Source: Prochilodus magdalenae (lineage: Eukaryota > Chordata > Actinopteri > Characiformes > Prochilodontidae). Taken from it: a stretch of 64,000 bases of DNA. Location: NCBI GenBank assembly GCA_024036415.1, contig JAMWET010003919.1, positions 356,393 to 420,392 on the forward strand, given 5' to 3'. Position 1 is the stretch's first letter. Every line of letters begins with the position of its first letter. The notes below the pieces were generated by a model. The model was not told the origin of the DNA and searched no databases. It saw nothing but the letters and a program-made list of their open reading frames with translations. The translations under genes and the position numbers were made by a program. Positions 21,456-38,000 of this stretch are shown here, piece after piece.

Positions 21456-22884
21456 GTTGAACGACAGCCGCGATAAAGCCGACAAAGTTTAACTAAAGTC
21501 CAACGACCTTTCATCCAAACTGCCCCACTACGGAGCGCGACCGGTGACAAAAAGGACGCAGTGAAGTCACGAAGACATGTCGATTTTTGGTGCTCCTCTT
21601 TGCGATAAATGAGGCGCTTCTGTTATTAGATAAGGTTATTAGCCGGTATGACGAAACTGAGACACATTTAGTTTGAACTAAGACTGTTCAGGGCTCTGAG
21701 CGGACCCGCGACCCGTCAGACATCCTGTAATGGTGTCCCAATTCACCACGGCACACGTGACTCCCTAGGAAGTCCACTAGTTAGCTTGTGTGTCTCACGA
21801 CCAAGAACGAGGAGGTGACTGAATGGATTACAGAATACAAATAATAGCAGTAGGAGCTGCTGAAAGGAGAACTCCACCCATGTGTTTAAGTGTGTGTATA
21901 ATTTTGTGGTTGAGATTATCATTCAGAGTCATTCAGAGGGGTTTGGTGTCAGAGGCTGTGTAGAGACCAGACGTCCCACGTGTTTAACGATACTGAACGC
22001 TCCCTCACAAAAAGTTCGTATTTAAAATGATTATGAATATGTGATGCTTAATGTCTGTTTTGTGATTTTGTTTTGTTTTGACAGTTTATGACTTTAATGA
22101 GTTTATTTAAATCTGTTCATGGTGGAGGGATATATGAAAGGGTGTGCTAAGGCAAAATAGTCCATAACGACTAACAAATATACTTAAAGAAAAAAGAGTT
22201 TACACTATTTAATTATCAGAATTGTTCTAATAAAAAAATAACTCACAGGAGATTTATATTCTCTGGTGTTTCGGGATAGTAAGTTAAATGGCTATTTTTA
22301 TCTTGTAGACATCGGAACTCCTAGTTTCTGTCACCACTACTGTGGAGAAATCTGAGTCTGTGAGTTTCTCCACAAAGGACCCAGTTCACTCTGAAGACTT
22401 TGTTGACATGCTAACCACGTAATTATGCAGAAAGGTTGAATTAGATACTCTAACTGTATTTTTTTTTTTTAAAACAGTTTATGTATTTAATTTTACTATT
22501 AAGCATATTAAGTTTTGTTTAAAACCTGAAGTTTCGTCTTTGTTGTTCTGTGCTCAGTAACAAAAGCAGAGTGGTCGTTTTGCTACTCATGTATTACCCA
22601 AGTTGTGTAATATATATGAAGATTAATTAACAAGGACAGACAGAATTGCAGACGGTTTAAAGTATACTGAACGCAGCCAGCAGGTCTGCACTTTCCCTCT
22701 TTGTAGGGCACAGTGGGCGAGTGAACCGTTTGGAACAGAGCGTGTTACAAACGCATATTGATTACGCGAGACACTCCCTCGCTTCTGATTGGCCAGTGAC
22801 TTAAAAGTGGGCCGGGCTGTGTCTCAAACCCAATGTTCTACTTCCTCCGTGCTCTGTTGCAGTTTTGCGAGCAGCTGTGGTGCT
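21456..22884. promoter_or_regulatory. FAHD1-HAGH intergenic / shared promoter region
   Basis: This 1.43 kb separates two divergent start codons. Its FAHD1 side (about 21460-21560) is relatively GC- and CpG-rich. Its HAGH side has an inverted CCAAT box (GATTGG, 22787-22792) about 95 bp before the HAGH ATG. The middle is AT-rich. No TATA box stands out, as expected for housekeeping genes. Confidence 0.55.
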
Positions 22885-27260
<4,376 letters not shown>

Positions 27261-28374
27261 GCTAACACTGCTGTAGAGCTTACACTGTCTTTAAGATGTT
27301 CACCACTACTATGCGTCTTAGTGCACTTCATGCTCTTTCAAAGAAGAACTAGCAAAAACTAGGCTGTACACGGGCAATAGATACATTAAAGCTAATCCAA
27401 AAATCCAAAATTCGTAAACACTCCTTTAGGGGTAGTATTAATTTTGCATATGTGTTGTTTATTTTGGTCATCTTGTTATCCACAGTGAGAACTAGATGCA
27501 AAGGAAGGTGACACTTTGTTCTTGGATGGCTAGAGTACTGCAGTTACTATTTTTTTTTAATTTATTTTAACCATCATCGTTCCTCTAATCAGCTAGTATC
27601 AGGTCCTTTGTTGATTGAACTGGTTTGTAGAAAAAATGACAGTAGAAAAATCATGGAAAACTATTCCACCATGGCCCCTTGTGTCTGGAGTTATGGTAGG
27701 ATTTTTTTTCAAAAAGAAATGTAAGAAAGTTAGCAGATAAAACACGTAATCTTATCCGTTTTCCAAGTTTAAGGTACAAATTACTGGCGCCTGTAAAATC
27801 CATGTAAAGAGTACAAACACAGATGCTCATTTTTGAGTTCTCACTTCAATAACGTTCAGTTTGGTAAAGACTTATATATTTTTTTCAACTGACTGAAACA
27901 TGTACAGCTGTGGTAGGCGTAAAAGGTGAAGTATATTTCAATCAGAAACCTGCCAGCTAAGTGATTGACAGCCATATTTATGTTGTGGTTTTGAGAGCTG
28001 TGATTCTTAATGACTAAATTTATGTCTTATTGTGCAATGTTTTATTTTGTAAATTGAAGAGAAATATTTTTAAGAATATAAGAATGTTACACTATTTGAG
28101 GTGTAGAGAAAGATTACATATGAGATATGTACAGGTCTCCAGTCATTACTAGCATGTTCATATATGGATAACTCATATCCCAGTAATACTGCTTTTGACA
28201 TTTATTATTTCGGGGTGTTTGTAGATCTCTTGTTTCATGCCTTTTTAAGCAGTTCTGCTTCAGCATTGTGTTTGTTTGAGCAATTTACATGCTAATTTCC
28301 AGTAATTATTTTAGCCAGTTTTGCACTTTCTGCCCTGAGAACCAACAAGGTAATGATTGTATTTCAGTGTGTCC

Positions 28375-28380
28375 AATAAA
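28375..28380 (+). terminator. HAGH poly(A) signal
   Basis: AATAAA followed by GCACACAAG, 1.1 kb after the HAGH stop. The intervening 27261-28374 is AT-rich with no ORF and is best read as a long 3' UTR. Confidence 0.6.
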
Positions 28381-28460
28381 GCACACAAGAAAGTCAAAAG
28401 CTTCCGTCTACCTCATCTGTTAACATTAACACTGGCAAAACCATGTTATGTTGTGTTTTA

Positions 28461-28565
28461 GATGTTGATGTGCTGGTAAACCAGCATGACTAGACTGAGT
28501 GATCACCTAAACCTGTACTAGCACGATACCAGCTTAAACCAGCATCGGTTTAACATGGTTTTAGA
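28461..28565. repeat. CCAGC/GCTGG palindromic repeat
   Basis: Interleaved short inverted repeats (GCTGGTAAACCAGCATGACT, then ACCAGCTTAAACCAGCATCG and GGTTTAACATGGTTTTAG) fold on themselves. This is a common small fish palindrome located between HAGH and HAGHL. Confidence 0.5.
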
Positions 28566-28931
28566 CACTACATGACTATTTGTGATGTTGACACCTTGAG
28601 TAAGTAAACATCCCAAAATGGAGCGACAGTGAATTTGTCTATGCTGGAAGTCCATTCAGATTACTTAACAATAAATAAAAAAGCATTTGGTTATTATTTC
28701 ATCATTTAATGTGAATAGCTAAGGAATTAGATGATGCTAAATAATTATATTGAGATACTAAGTCATAGATCCTTTTGAGCTGATTTGTCGTTGTTATGAG
28801 ATGCTTCGTGGACTGAAGAAGAATTTCAGATTTTTTTTGTTTAACTGGCAGGAAATAGCTTCCATAGGTTTACACTTTAATATTGCATAATCATTGGAAA
28901 ATTGACATTTTTAAATGTAAAATTTTATTTA

Positions 28932-28935
<4 letters not shown>

Positions 28936-29003
<68 letters not shown>
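28936..29003. repeat. TA dinucleotide microsatellite
   Basis: About 34 perfect TA units immediately upstream of the presumed 5' exon of HAGHL. Confidence 0.97.
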
Positions 29004-29005
<2 letters not shown>

Positions 29006-29408
29006 CAATTGGCTACGCAGAAACGATTAGTCATGTCTGCAGCGCTCTGCTAGTCAGCCTGGTGCATCAGCAAAAACATTCCCCAGCCCAAGCAGGTCGG
29101 CAAATTCTGGTCAAAGGTAAGATAAGCATTCCTAACGTGTAGCATGCTTTTATACACATTTTAATACGCTATGCATTCGGGGGTTTAGTTAAAAGCTACT
29201 TTGCTTATTTTATTTTATTTTTTATCTAATATTTAGGAATGGTAAGGTCACCTAATATCAGCATCAAAAACTTACTGCAAAATGTTCACTATGTTAGCTA
29301 CGTCAAATTATTAAATGTTATGTTTTAAAAGTAAGTTGGTTATATGACAAACATCACTCTTTGATTTGTGCAGAGTGCATTCTGACTTTGTAGAGTTTGT
29401 AGGGAGAG

Positions 29409-32400
29409 ATGAAGGTGAAGGTTATCTCGATTTTGGAAGACAACTACATGTACTTGGTAATAGAAGAAGAAAGTAAAGAGGCCATCGCTGTAGATCCTGC
29501 TGTACCTCATCGGGTAAGCGGCCTGTATAAGAATTAGTACTGTAAAGATTTTCAGTCTGTCTCTGTTCTCTGTGACATGTAATCGATATCTTTCGTTAAC
29601 AGCTGCTTGAGATAGTGAAAAGAGAAGGAGTGAGACTAACAACGGTCTTAACTACTCATCATCACTGGTACGTGTCATTTAAGGACGAGGTTCGAGTTTG
29701 CTCCTTGTCGGCAGCTTCTTGTTCGAATTTCCCCGTCCCACCTTAAATACTGTATTAGTAGTTACGTTCTGAAGCAAGTATTTAAAGTGGATCTCCACCA
29801 TTTCCCCCCAAATTTCTGAATAATTAATTGGTTAATACGTCAACTAACTCTTTCATAGTGACTTTGTGTGAGATGCTTCATTACTAAATCAGAATAGTTT
29901 AGGTTATTATATTGTAATTATGGTGGAGGGGTACATGAAGGGTGTTGTAAGGCAAAGTAGCTCTCAAGGAAACGTTATATATATTTTTTTTTTCTCCAGA
30001 TTTTTAAGTATTTTTCCTCATCAGCATTGCACAAAAACTCAAACGACAAGTGGATTAACTGGCAATTTGGATAATAAATAAATGCTATATTTGTATTGTA
30101 AACATTGGGACTCCTAGTTCTTATCACCACCACTGTGAAGAAATCAGATCGGACCATTTCACACACCAAACCACTCCAAAAACTTTATACACATCTCAAC
30201 CACTGAAGTATACAGAAATAAAAAAAAAAATGATGGAGTTCTCCTTTAAAGTGGAACGAGTAGATTTGAACAAGCTTGAGCTTCGACATTTAAACCACAT
30301 CTCTTTCCAACTGTTCCTGCACAACACGAATGAATGGCTGTCACCTCGTTTTTAGTTGTTGTGTGATGTGTGCAGGGATCATGCTCGGGGGAATGAAGCC
30401 CTGGTGAAGGAGATTCCTGAACTGCGAGTATATGGAGGAGATGATCGCATTCCAGGATTGACTGACAAAGTCACTAATGGTCAAGAGCTCAAGGTATGAT
30501 CAAAGATCAAGAGCATGAGAGTCGTTTTCACTAATGCAGTAACCCGGGCATGACATGAGGGTAAAGATGCTGGACTTCTGGAGTATATGATCTCTTCTGG
30601 TCAGTTAAGTTGATAAATAATTGATAGTTAATTGCAGAAAAACTGACAGATTTTTTTTTTATAGTAGTGGTGATGGGAACCGAGATGATCAGACGTCCCC
30701 AGCTTCCAGGACAGTCCCTGTTTTTGGTGTCTTTTTCCTAACTAGAAAACTCTCTTGGGATAAATACTGTAAGGGCCTGGCAGCATATCAGATGGGCAGA
30801 TGTTTCACGTTGTGCTCGCTTTGGCCAGCAGAGGGGACTGCTGCTACTTACTAACCACGTTTACCACTTTCCTAGTTTTCAATGGTGCTGTGTAAAACTT
30901 GTTGCAGGTGTTGAGTGAGGCTACAACATCGCCACAAACATCTTTTTGTTGATGATGGTAAAATAAGCATAAGCTTTCTTTGGCTACTTTATTGTCTTAA
31001 CATCTCCTGCGTGTTGTGACTGGACCAGCAAAAAAAACATCAACAGCTTAATGCAAAACTATCATGCAGCACTTTATAATTCATAAGGCGTTGTATTCAA
31101 ACCATTTCATGTAATAGCTTTTTTTGTGAAAGAACGTCTGGTTCCTATCATTATTACTGTTAACAATATTTACGTTTTAGGTTTTTTTTTTTTGTTGTTG
31201 TTTTTTTTTTTACATCAAACCACCTGGGATAACTTTGTTTCCATCTCAAACCACTGAATGCAGGAAGCGTTGATGTCTCAGATTCTGAAAACAACATAGT
31301 AGGGTGATTTCAGCTTTCTTTGTCGTCTCTTCACTTTTAGTTCAACACTATAAATGTGAGATGTCTGTTCACCCCTTGCCACACTTCAGGACACATGTGC
31401 TACTTCATGTGGGAGGATGACTGCACTGATTCTCCTGCTGTTTTCACAGGTTCGTACCTCTGTGTTTTGCTGGTTATTAGGGTTTTTTAATACAACAATC
31501 TGATCTTTCTTTTAAAGTGATAGCTGGGCCAAAAACCAAGATCACAGATTGCATTGTCATACTGACAGACAGTGCCAGAATTGTATGATTTAATACAGAT
31601 TCATTTACAAATAAAAAAGTAGACAGTATATGCAAAAAAACAACTTGAATATGTGCTGCATGTCTGGTTGGCAGGGGATACACTGTTTGTTGGTGGATGT
31701 GGGAGATTTTTTGAGGGAACAGCAGAGCAGATGTATCACAACCTGACTGAAGTGCTGGGGACTCTACCTCTAGACACGGTCAGTCACTGATAAATTTCAC
31801 GAACTAGACATGGCCAGATCTGACCTTTGTTCCAGTTTAAAGGCCTTTTGTGAGAATTTTCAGAAGAGCATTTTTGGCTAAATTCTGTACCCCTTTGGGT
31901 TTTGTGTTTTTCAGAAGGTGTTCTGTGGTCATGAATACACTATAAAGAACCTGAAGTTTGCATCGCTGGTGGAACCGGAGAACGAGAAAGTGAAGGAGAT
32001 GCTGAGCTGGGCCAGGGTACAGTTAGCTTTTCCTATATAGACAACATTACAGACTATATTACAGAAAACACTCATTCTGGACCCAACAAGCTACATGCTG
32101 AGTGTTTGCTGTATGGAGAAGGTCCACCAATCATTTTAGAGTTTATTACACTGCTGATAGTACTCTATAGAATTTCCATTGATTCTATCAATCTATTACG
32201 GTGATTGTGTAGTTTTTGTAATGTAGTTGGTTTATTTTTAGGCAAGAGATGATGATGACAAGCCAACTGTACCATCAACACTGCTGGAAGAATTTGAATA
32301 TAATCCATTCCTTCGTCTCTCGTAAGTGTATCTTTATTCATCCTTAGTGGCAGAACAAAATCTGCCTACATCTAGCTAATACACAGGGTTTGAAACATTC

Positions 32401-33092
32401 ACCACTTTTAAATAAAAAAACTGTGAATGAAAAGTAAAGTGAATGAAATCTTAAAGAACTTTGAAGGTAAAATGTAATTTTTATGATTTTGTTTGTGTGT
32501 ATTAGTGCTAATTAGTTTCAAATGTAGTGCACTGTGGTTGATAAATAATTGTAACTTCATGTTAAAAAACTTTTTCAGCTGCAATCAATGTAAGCATTTT
32601 GAGCACATCTAAAAATTCTACATTTTTTAGAATTTATTAACTTCTATAACACTGTTATCATATTACAGTAGAGGGGACAATAAGAATCTGCCAATTTTTT
32701 CCATGTGACACTTACTGATTTCATTTTATTTAAAAAAGCAATTAAAAAAAGCATATTTTTATTATTTAAGAATTTAAAATGTCATTTTAGCTTGTTAAGG
32801 AGAAAATAAATGTAACTTTGGCTACAGCATACTTGGACCTATATTCATGTGTGGCTATAAATGTATCAGGATCAGAATTTTATACATATAATAAATTGTT
32901 TCATTACAAACATTTGAACAGTATTCTTTTCTACTGTGCAGCGAGGAGGGCGTGCAGAAGTTCACAGGGAAGACGGATCCAATTGAAGTACTCCGTGTGC
33001 TACGCAAAGAAAAGGACAACTTTAAGAAGCCTAAAGAGAGAGTTCTTCCACATGCCATGCTCGCACTAGAGTGGGGTTTGCTCAGACCATAA
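29409..33092 (+). CDS. haghl: HAGHL, hydroxyacylglutathione hydrolase-like, 8 coding exons
   Basis: Exons: 29409-29513, 29603-29667, 30376-30493, 31341-31449, 31675-31778, 31915-32016, 32242-32321, 32942-33092 (834 nt, 277 residues). The start reads [20 protein letters not shown] with an in-frame TAG just upstream (29400-29402), so there is no mitochondrial presequence and the product should be cytosolic. A non-coding exon ending at a donor at 29116/29117 probably splices to an acceptor at 29373. All metal ligands survive: TTHHHWDHARGN, the CHTSGH His, the TGDTLF Asp and the CGHEYT His. The glutathione-site Lys of HAGH is Arg here (CGRFFEG). The C-terminus extends past the HAGH end as [16 protein letters not shown], matching the tail known from human HAGHL. 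Its six internal exons equal HAGH's in length (65, 118, 109, 104, 102, 80). Catalytic activity is plausible but unproven. Confidence 0.97.
30825..30839 (+). promoter_or_regulatory. CTCF-like motif in HAGHL intron 3
   Basis: CCAGCAGAGGGGACT matches the CTCF core except for G in place of the conserved C. Weak, motif-only evidence. Confidence 0.25.
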
Positions 33093-33280
33093 ACACAGAG
33101 GCACAAGTACATTAAGCACAGAAAGCAGCTCTATGGACACTAACTGAGCTGCCCCTTTACTGATTGCGGTGCTGTTGTTGCTGAACTGATGTCCAAGTGG
33201 TACAAACAGACTGACGAGCGTATAGTCTAATAACAAATGATGTCATAGATCATACGAGGTTCAGCCACTGCAAAATGCAT

Positions 33281-33329
33281 ACACTGCACATTAACCACAT
33301 ACACTGCTTATTAACCACACACACTGCAG
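33281..33329 (+). repeat. 20-bp tandem repeat in HAGHL 3' UTR
   Basis: ACACTGCACATTAACCACAT is followed by ACACTGCTTATTAACCACAC and a partial third unit ACACTGCAG, about 2.4 copies. Confidence 0.8.
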
Positions 33330-33658
33330 ACGGAATAGTATGGCTCATTTTGCAGATATTTTTGTTATGATGCACATTTCTGCTCCTTTTCAAACTGAGA
33401 GGGAAATATTTCTTTCCAATATGACTATTAAATGCTTGTTTACACTTTTTTTGCACATAAATGATACTGTAAATAATACAAAAATGCTTAATATAACAAA
33501 AATCTGATATTTATTGCAATTACCAATGCCTTTAATACAGTTTTGTTAGTTTACATATTTATCGTTCAACTCAAGATTAATTTGAACTGTAATGGTTGAT
33601 GCAATGAATCCACAGGTTAATATGAAAATGCTTTATTTTGAAATATGTTTTTTTTCTC

Positions 33659-33664
33659 AATAAA
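33659..33664 (+). terminator. HAGHL poly(A) signal
   Basis: AATAAA 567 bp after the HAGHL stop, preceded by a T-rich tract. The 3' UTR 33093-33658 contains the 20-bp repeat. Confidence 0.6.
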
Positions 33665-35084
33665 TATGGCAGGAATGATTATACATATTCTAAACAGACT
33701 GTATGATTTGTCAAAAAATAAATCAGAATGAATTGCACACAAAAGTTACACTGGACTAGTTGCTTAAGGCCATTTATGCTTTGGTTTGAGCCTTTCATTT
33801 TAATACACTTTTACTTGTCTACTCTCACGACCTGTTGTGAGGAAACTGGCATTAATACCCCAAAAGATTTGGACAGTAGGGGTCACTCTTTCCTTCGAAG
33901 AGAAGTCCACAGAGCTAAGTCAACACTTGTGTTTAGAACACTTGCCGCAAATGAGATGAGATGGTCATCAAAACTACATGGCTGTTGGCCTAGGAATGTG
34001 CATCTCTCAATTTTAGAAAATAAGGAGTGATGTGACTACAACAGTGATATGGGAACCAAGAGGTGACTCCACAGTTTAGATTAGATTCCATTTTCATTAC
34101 CCAATCTAAATCTTCGTATATGAAGGTCTACAATGTAATTTAGCTACTCGGGGCATATGAGGCCTAACGGTGACGTTGTAATGGCAAGTGAGATTATTAC
34201 ACAGAAGTAGTATATGAAATGTTAATATTTCAGTGCACAGTTTATGAGCAAATGTGGGGATTTTGCTGGTAATATGATACATGAAATTAGGTTGTGCTTA
34301 CCCACATGATGACATTAAGCACTGCCATAAAAATGAACATGGGTCTAAAGTTCGCAAGGCCAGAGTCTAGAGATTTAGACTAGGCAAATGAATGTCTGAA
34401 AATGCATTCCTTGCCAACACCCAAACCTGACTGAGAAATTTGTAACTAAATATATCCTAGCTTTTCCCTGTTTGTCAAGTTAACAAATGCGTATCAAATT
34501 GTCTTGCTACAGTCTAACTGAGGTGGGGGCATGTTAAGGTAATAATACCACAATCATAGTGGTACATCAACAACACTGTGCTTTCTATTTTGCTGGATCG
34601 CCTCCAGATATGATTTTAAGAACAGATAATGGAGAACATTTTTGTGGATTGGAATCAACCCAATGATTTGGAATTGAAAATCAAATAGCCCTGCGTCGTC
34701 ATGGACCGGTAATAGTTGCAGGTAGATAAACAGCAGGTAAACTTTTTTAAACTATTTAATGGTCCAAGTAAAGGTTAGGTTTGGAAAGATTACTCAAGCT
34801 GGGCCTAAATTTTCTAGGTCATGTTTAAACAGTGATCTGTACTCCTCAAATCCTCTTCATCTTGTATGCCTGGCTTCAAACTACAGAGATCATTTTTGCT
34901 GAAGTGACCATACCAGAACCCTAAAATGTGGTGACAATCGTATGACAAAACAGAAACTGAATGCTCAGTTATTGACCTTGAAATTTCCATGCCCTGGCTT
35001 ATGTTCCATGTAATGTGTTATTATTAACTGTAGGAAACGCAAAACACAAGACACATGTAGCTAGCAACACAGCGGGCTCTCTGT
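33665..35084. other. HAGHL-CIAO3 convergent intergenic region and CIAO3 3' UTR
   Basis: No gene recognised. A possible CIAO3 poly(A) variant signal ATTAAA lies on the minus strand at 34755-34760 (TTTAAT on +), 325 bp beyond its stop. Confidence 0.45.
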
Positions 35085-38000
35085 TCACCACTTGATGGTG
35101 AGTCCATTGTTGCTCTTCTCTACAGCATGGTACTGTGTGTGAAGCAGCTGTCGCGCCCTCTCCTCTCCTTCACTTTCTAGCCAAGTGTGGTAAAGCTCAG
35201 CCACACGTGTGTCCTGCTCAGGTGAAGACAAACTTTCAGCCCGGTACAATTCCTCCACCTGCTGCAGTAGCTCCTTGTTAGACTGATCTGCTACAGGTTT
35301 CAGCTGCCCTCCTCCATTAAGGCAACCTATATACAGATATGCATACTGTCAGTGTCAGAACATCTTATATCTCCGACATGGTTACTTTACAGGAGATAGA
35401 TAAAACATTAACTCCACCTACTAATTTTTGTTGATTATGAAAAACCCAATGGAAAAAGCAACAGGACTTTTTTATTTATGCAAAAATGTAAAAAAGCAAC
35501 AACAAAAGGAGAAGGTTTCTGTGAAACAGCAAATATATAAGGTATTTAACACACACAGTACAATCTACAATATCTGTTGTGTTGAAGGATCAGAGGTTAT
35601 TTCTAGTATTCAAATATATATCTTCTAATATATTATTATATATTATTCCTAAGAATACATTGCTAACTCTGCAAACTGTATTATGTCCATTCTTATTGGT
35701 CTTATTTTTGGCTTGTTTACAGAGGTGAACCATTTGGGTTTAACAAGTCTTGTTTATGTGGAAGAGATGATTAACTGCCATTTTATCAGTTCTCTAAATC
35801 ATTTAGAGAACCTGGCTTTCCTTTTAATGTTCCCGTAATCCTAAAAAAGCACTTTCCTTATGAAATACTACTGCCATCTATTTACCTTTCAATTTGTGGT
35901 GCGTCTGCTTTCAAATCATGTTTATCTAGTATTTATTACTAGATATTATTAGTCTAGTTGTGATGAATTGCCCAACAGCTTTTGGTGTTTCTGTTCATTT
36001 CCAACACCTCATAGCAAAGCCTGGGTTTGTAAAGTCTGCCTTTAAGAACAAGCCATTAGGCAATGCTTGACGTGTCCTTGACTCTGATGATCCAGTTCTA
36101 CACAGCGATCATCGAGTCCATTCTCACAGCCTCCATAACCATCTGGTTTGGTTCCTCCACCTCACAAGAAAGAACCAAACTCCAGCGCATCATCAGGACA
36201 GCAGAGAGGATCATTGGATGTGAACTGCCATCACTTCAGCAGATCTACACCAGCAGGGTGAGGAAGCGTGCTGACAAAATTACATCTGACCCCTCACATC
36301 CTGGACACCTCCTCTTCCAGACACTCCCCTCTGGTAGAAGACTGCGGTCCATCAAAACCAGCACAACACGTCATGCTAACAGCTTTTTCCCCAGAGCTGT
36401 AGCGCTCCTCAACCACAGTGGACACCTCCCACTGTAAACCTCAAAACATACAACTGAACTGTACAAACCGGACTGAACAGCTACTCGCACTCTGCCCATT
36501 TGCACTCTGCCTATTTGCACACCTGTACAGATGTTCTCATTCTGTAAATATTCAGGTCATCTGTTACTTTCTATTTTTCAACTAATCTGTTTACATCTCT
36601 CAGCTTCTTCAGCTCTTTATTACCTTTAGTACTTTTTACTTTATTAATTTATCCCAGACCCTATTTATTGTTTAGTGTAATTTTCCTTTAGTTTAATACT
36701 GTAAATAATCTGTGTTCTGTGTTTTTGTTACTTGTCATACGTGTTGCTCTTACCAAGACAAATTCCTTTTATGTGTAACATACTCGGTGAAATAAAGAGA
36801 TTCTGATTCTGATTCTGATAATCAAATTTCTTTTTGTTTTTGTTTTTTTAATGGGCCCTCAGAGGAATGTATGGCAGGATGAAAGTTTGGGGAGTGGAAA
36901 AAAGTTAAATTAGGAGGAAATATTAAAGATTCTGTTCCTTTTTAAATTAAGCAAATCTGTAAGAACGACCCTTTGTGTACAAGGTCTTTTATAAAAAGAT
37001 GCAAGATGTTGTAGGTTAAGTTTCAGAAGCCATTTCAATCATTCTTACCAGATGGACATGCCATAACTTCTACAAAGTGGTATGGTGACTTTCCTCTCTT
37101 CAGCTTCTGAACAAGGTTTTGAATGTTCCGGAAGCCGTAAGTAGCAGCAAAGCGCAAAAGAATGACGCCATCTTTCTCTAGAGTGACTTCCTGGAAGTCT
37201 TTGTTCCTGTTGTAGAAGAAACCAAAACAACGCGCAAAGGACACATACAAGCATGATGAGATATGTCCACATGCCCACTTGCAAATGACCTGTTTGCAAA
37301 TTGTCTCTGCACACTTACTTTAGTGTTTTGTATGTGAGTTCCTCCACTTCAATTCCAAAGAGCTGTTTGGCAGTATGCGTGTAGACATGATGAAGATAGC
37401 CTCCTGAACCGCTCCCAGCATGACACAGCAACTCCTCCCCACACACATTGCTGAACCTGAGACCGCACAATGAATCTGATTTATCCCAATATGATAGCAT
37501 AATGTGTTTCATTCATACCGAAGGAAACTTACATTGTGTCTAAAGGTGCTGGTTCTATGTCATTCAAAGACACGCCTTCCTGCTCCAACATTTTGAGAAC
37601 TTCTCCTGTGAACCATAAAGAAATGCACCGCTGCACATGAAGCTAAGATTCCTTTGGCTTCATTGTTTCGTGTATTGTGGTGTTTCTCACCTGAGGTAAT
37701 GACGCAGTCTACTTCTCTGGTCTCAAATTCGTTAAGATAGAAATCTGGTCTGGAAGCTTCAAGCTTCTTGTCATAGCAAGGCATCACAGTCACATGATAT
37801 ACCTTTTGTGGTTCAAGACCCTGTGCAAACAGAAGACCAGTGTTAATCAAATAGTATATTAAGATTCAAGTCAGCAGGTGCAATACTTAAGAAGATCAAA
37901 GGTTCCAAAACACATCTGTGCCAGAGCTTAAAATATTTGTTTGTACCTGAAGGGACCTGGCTGCAAATCACTTTCTACACAAGTGGAAAACTTCACACCT

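Noticed and set aside
21456..21485. Longer FAHD1 N-terminus from an upstream in-frame codon
   Set aside because: The upstream extension begins with TTG, and the human N-terminus aligns to the ATG at 21455.
22789..22884. N-terminal extension of HAGH upstream of 22885
   Set aside because: The frame is open but contains no ATG; it overlaps the CCAAT-box region and is best read as promoter and 5' UTR.
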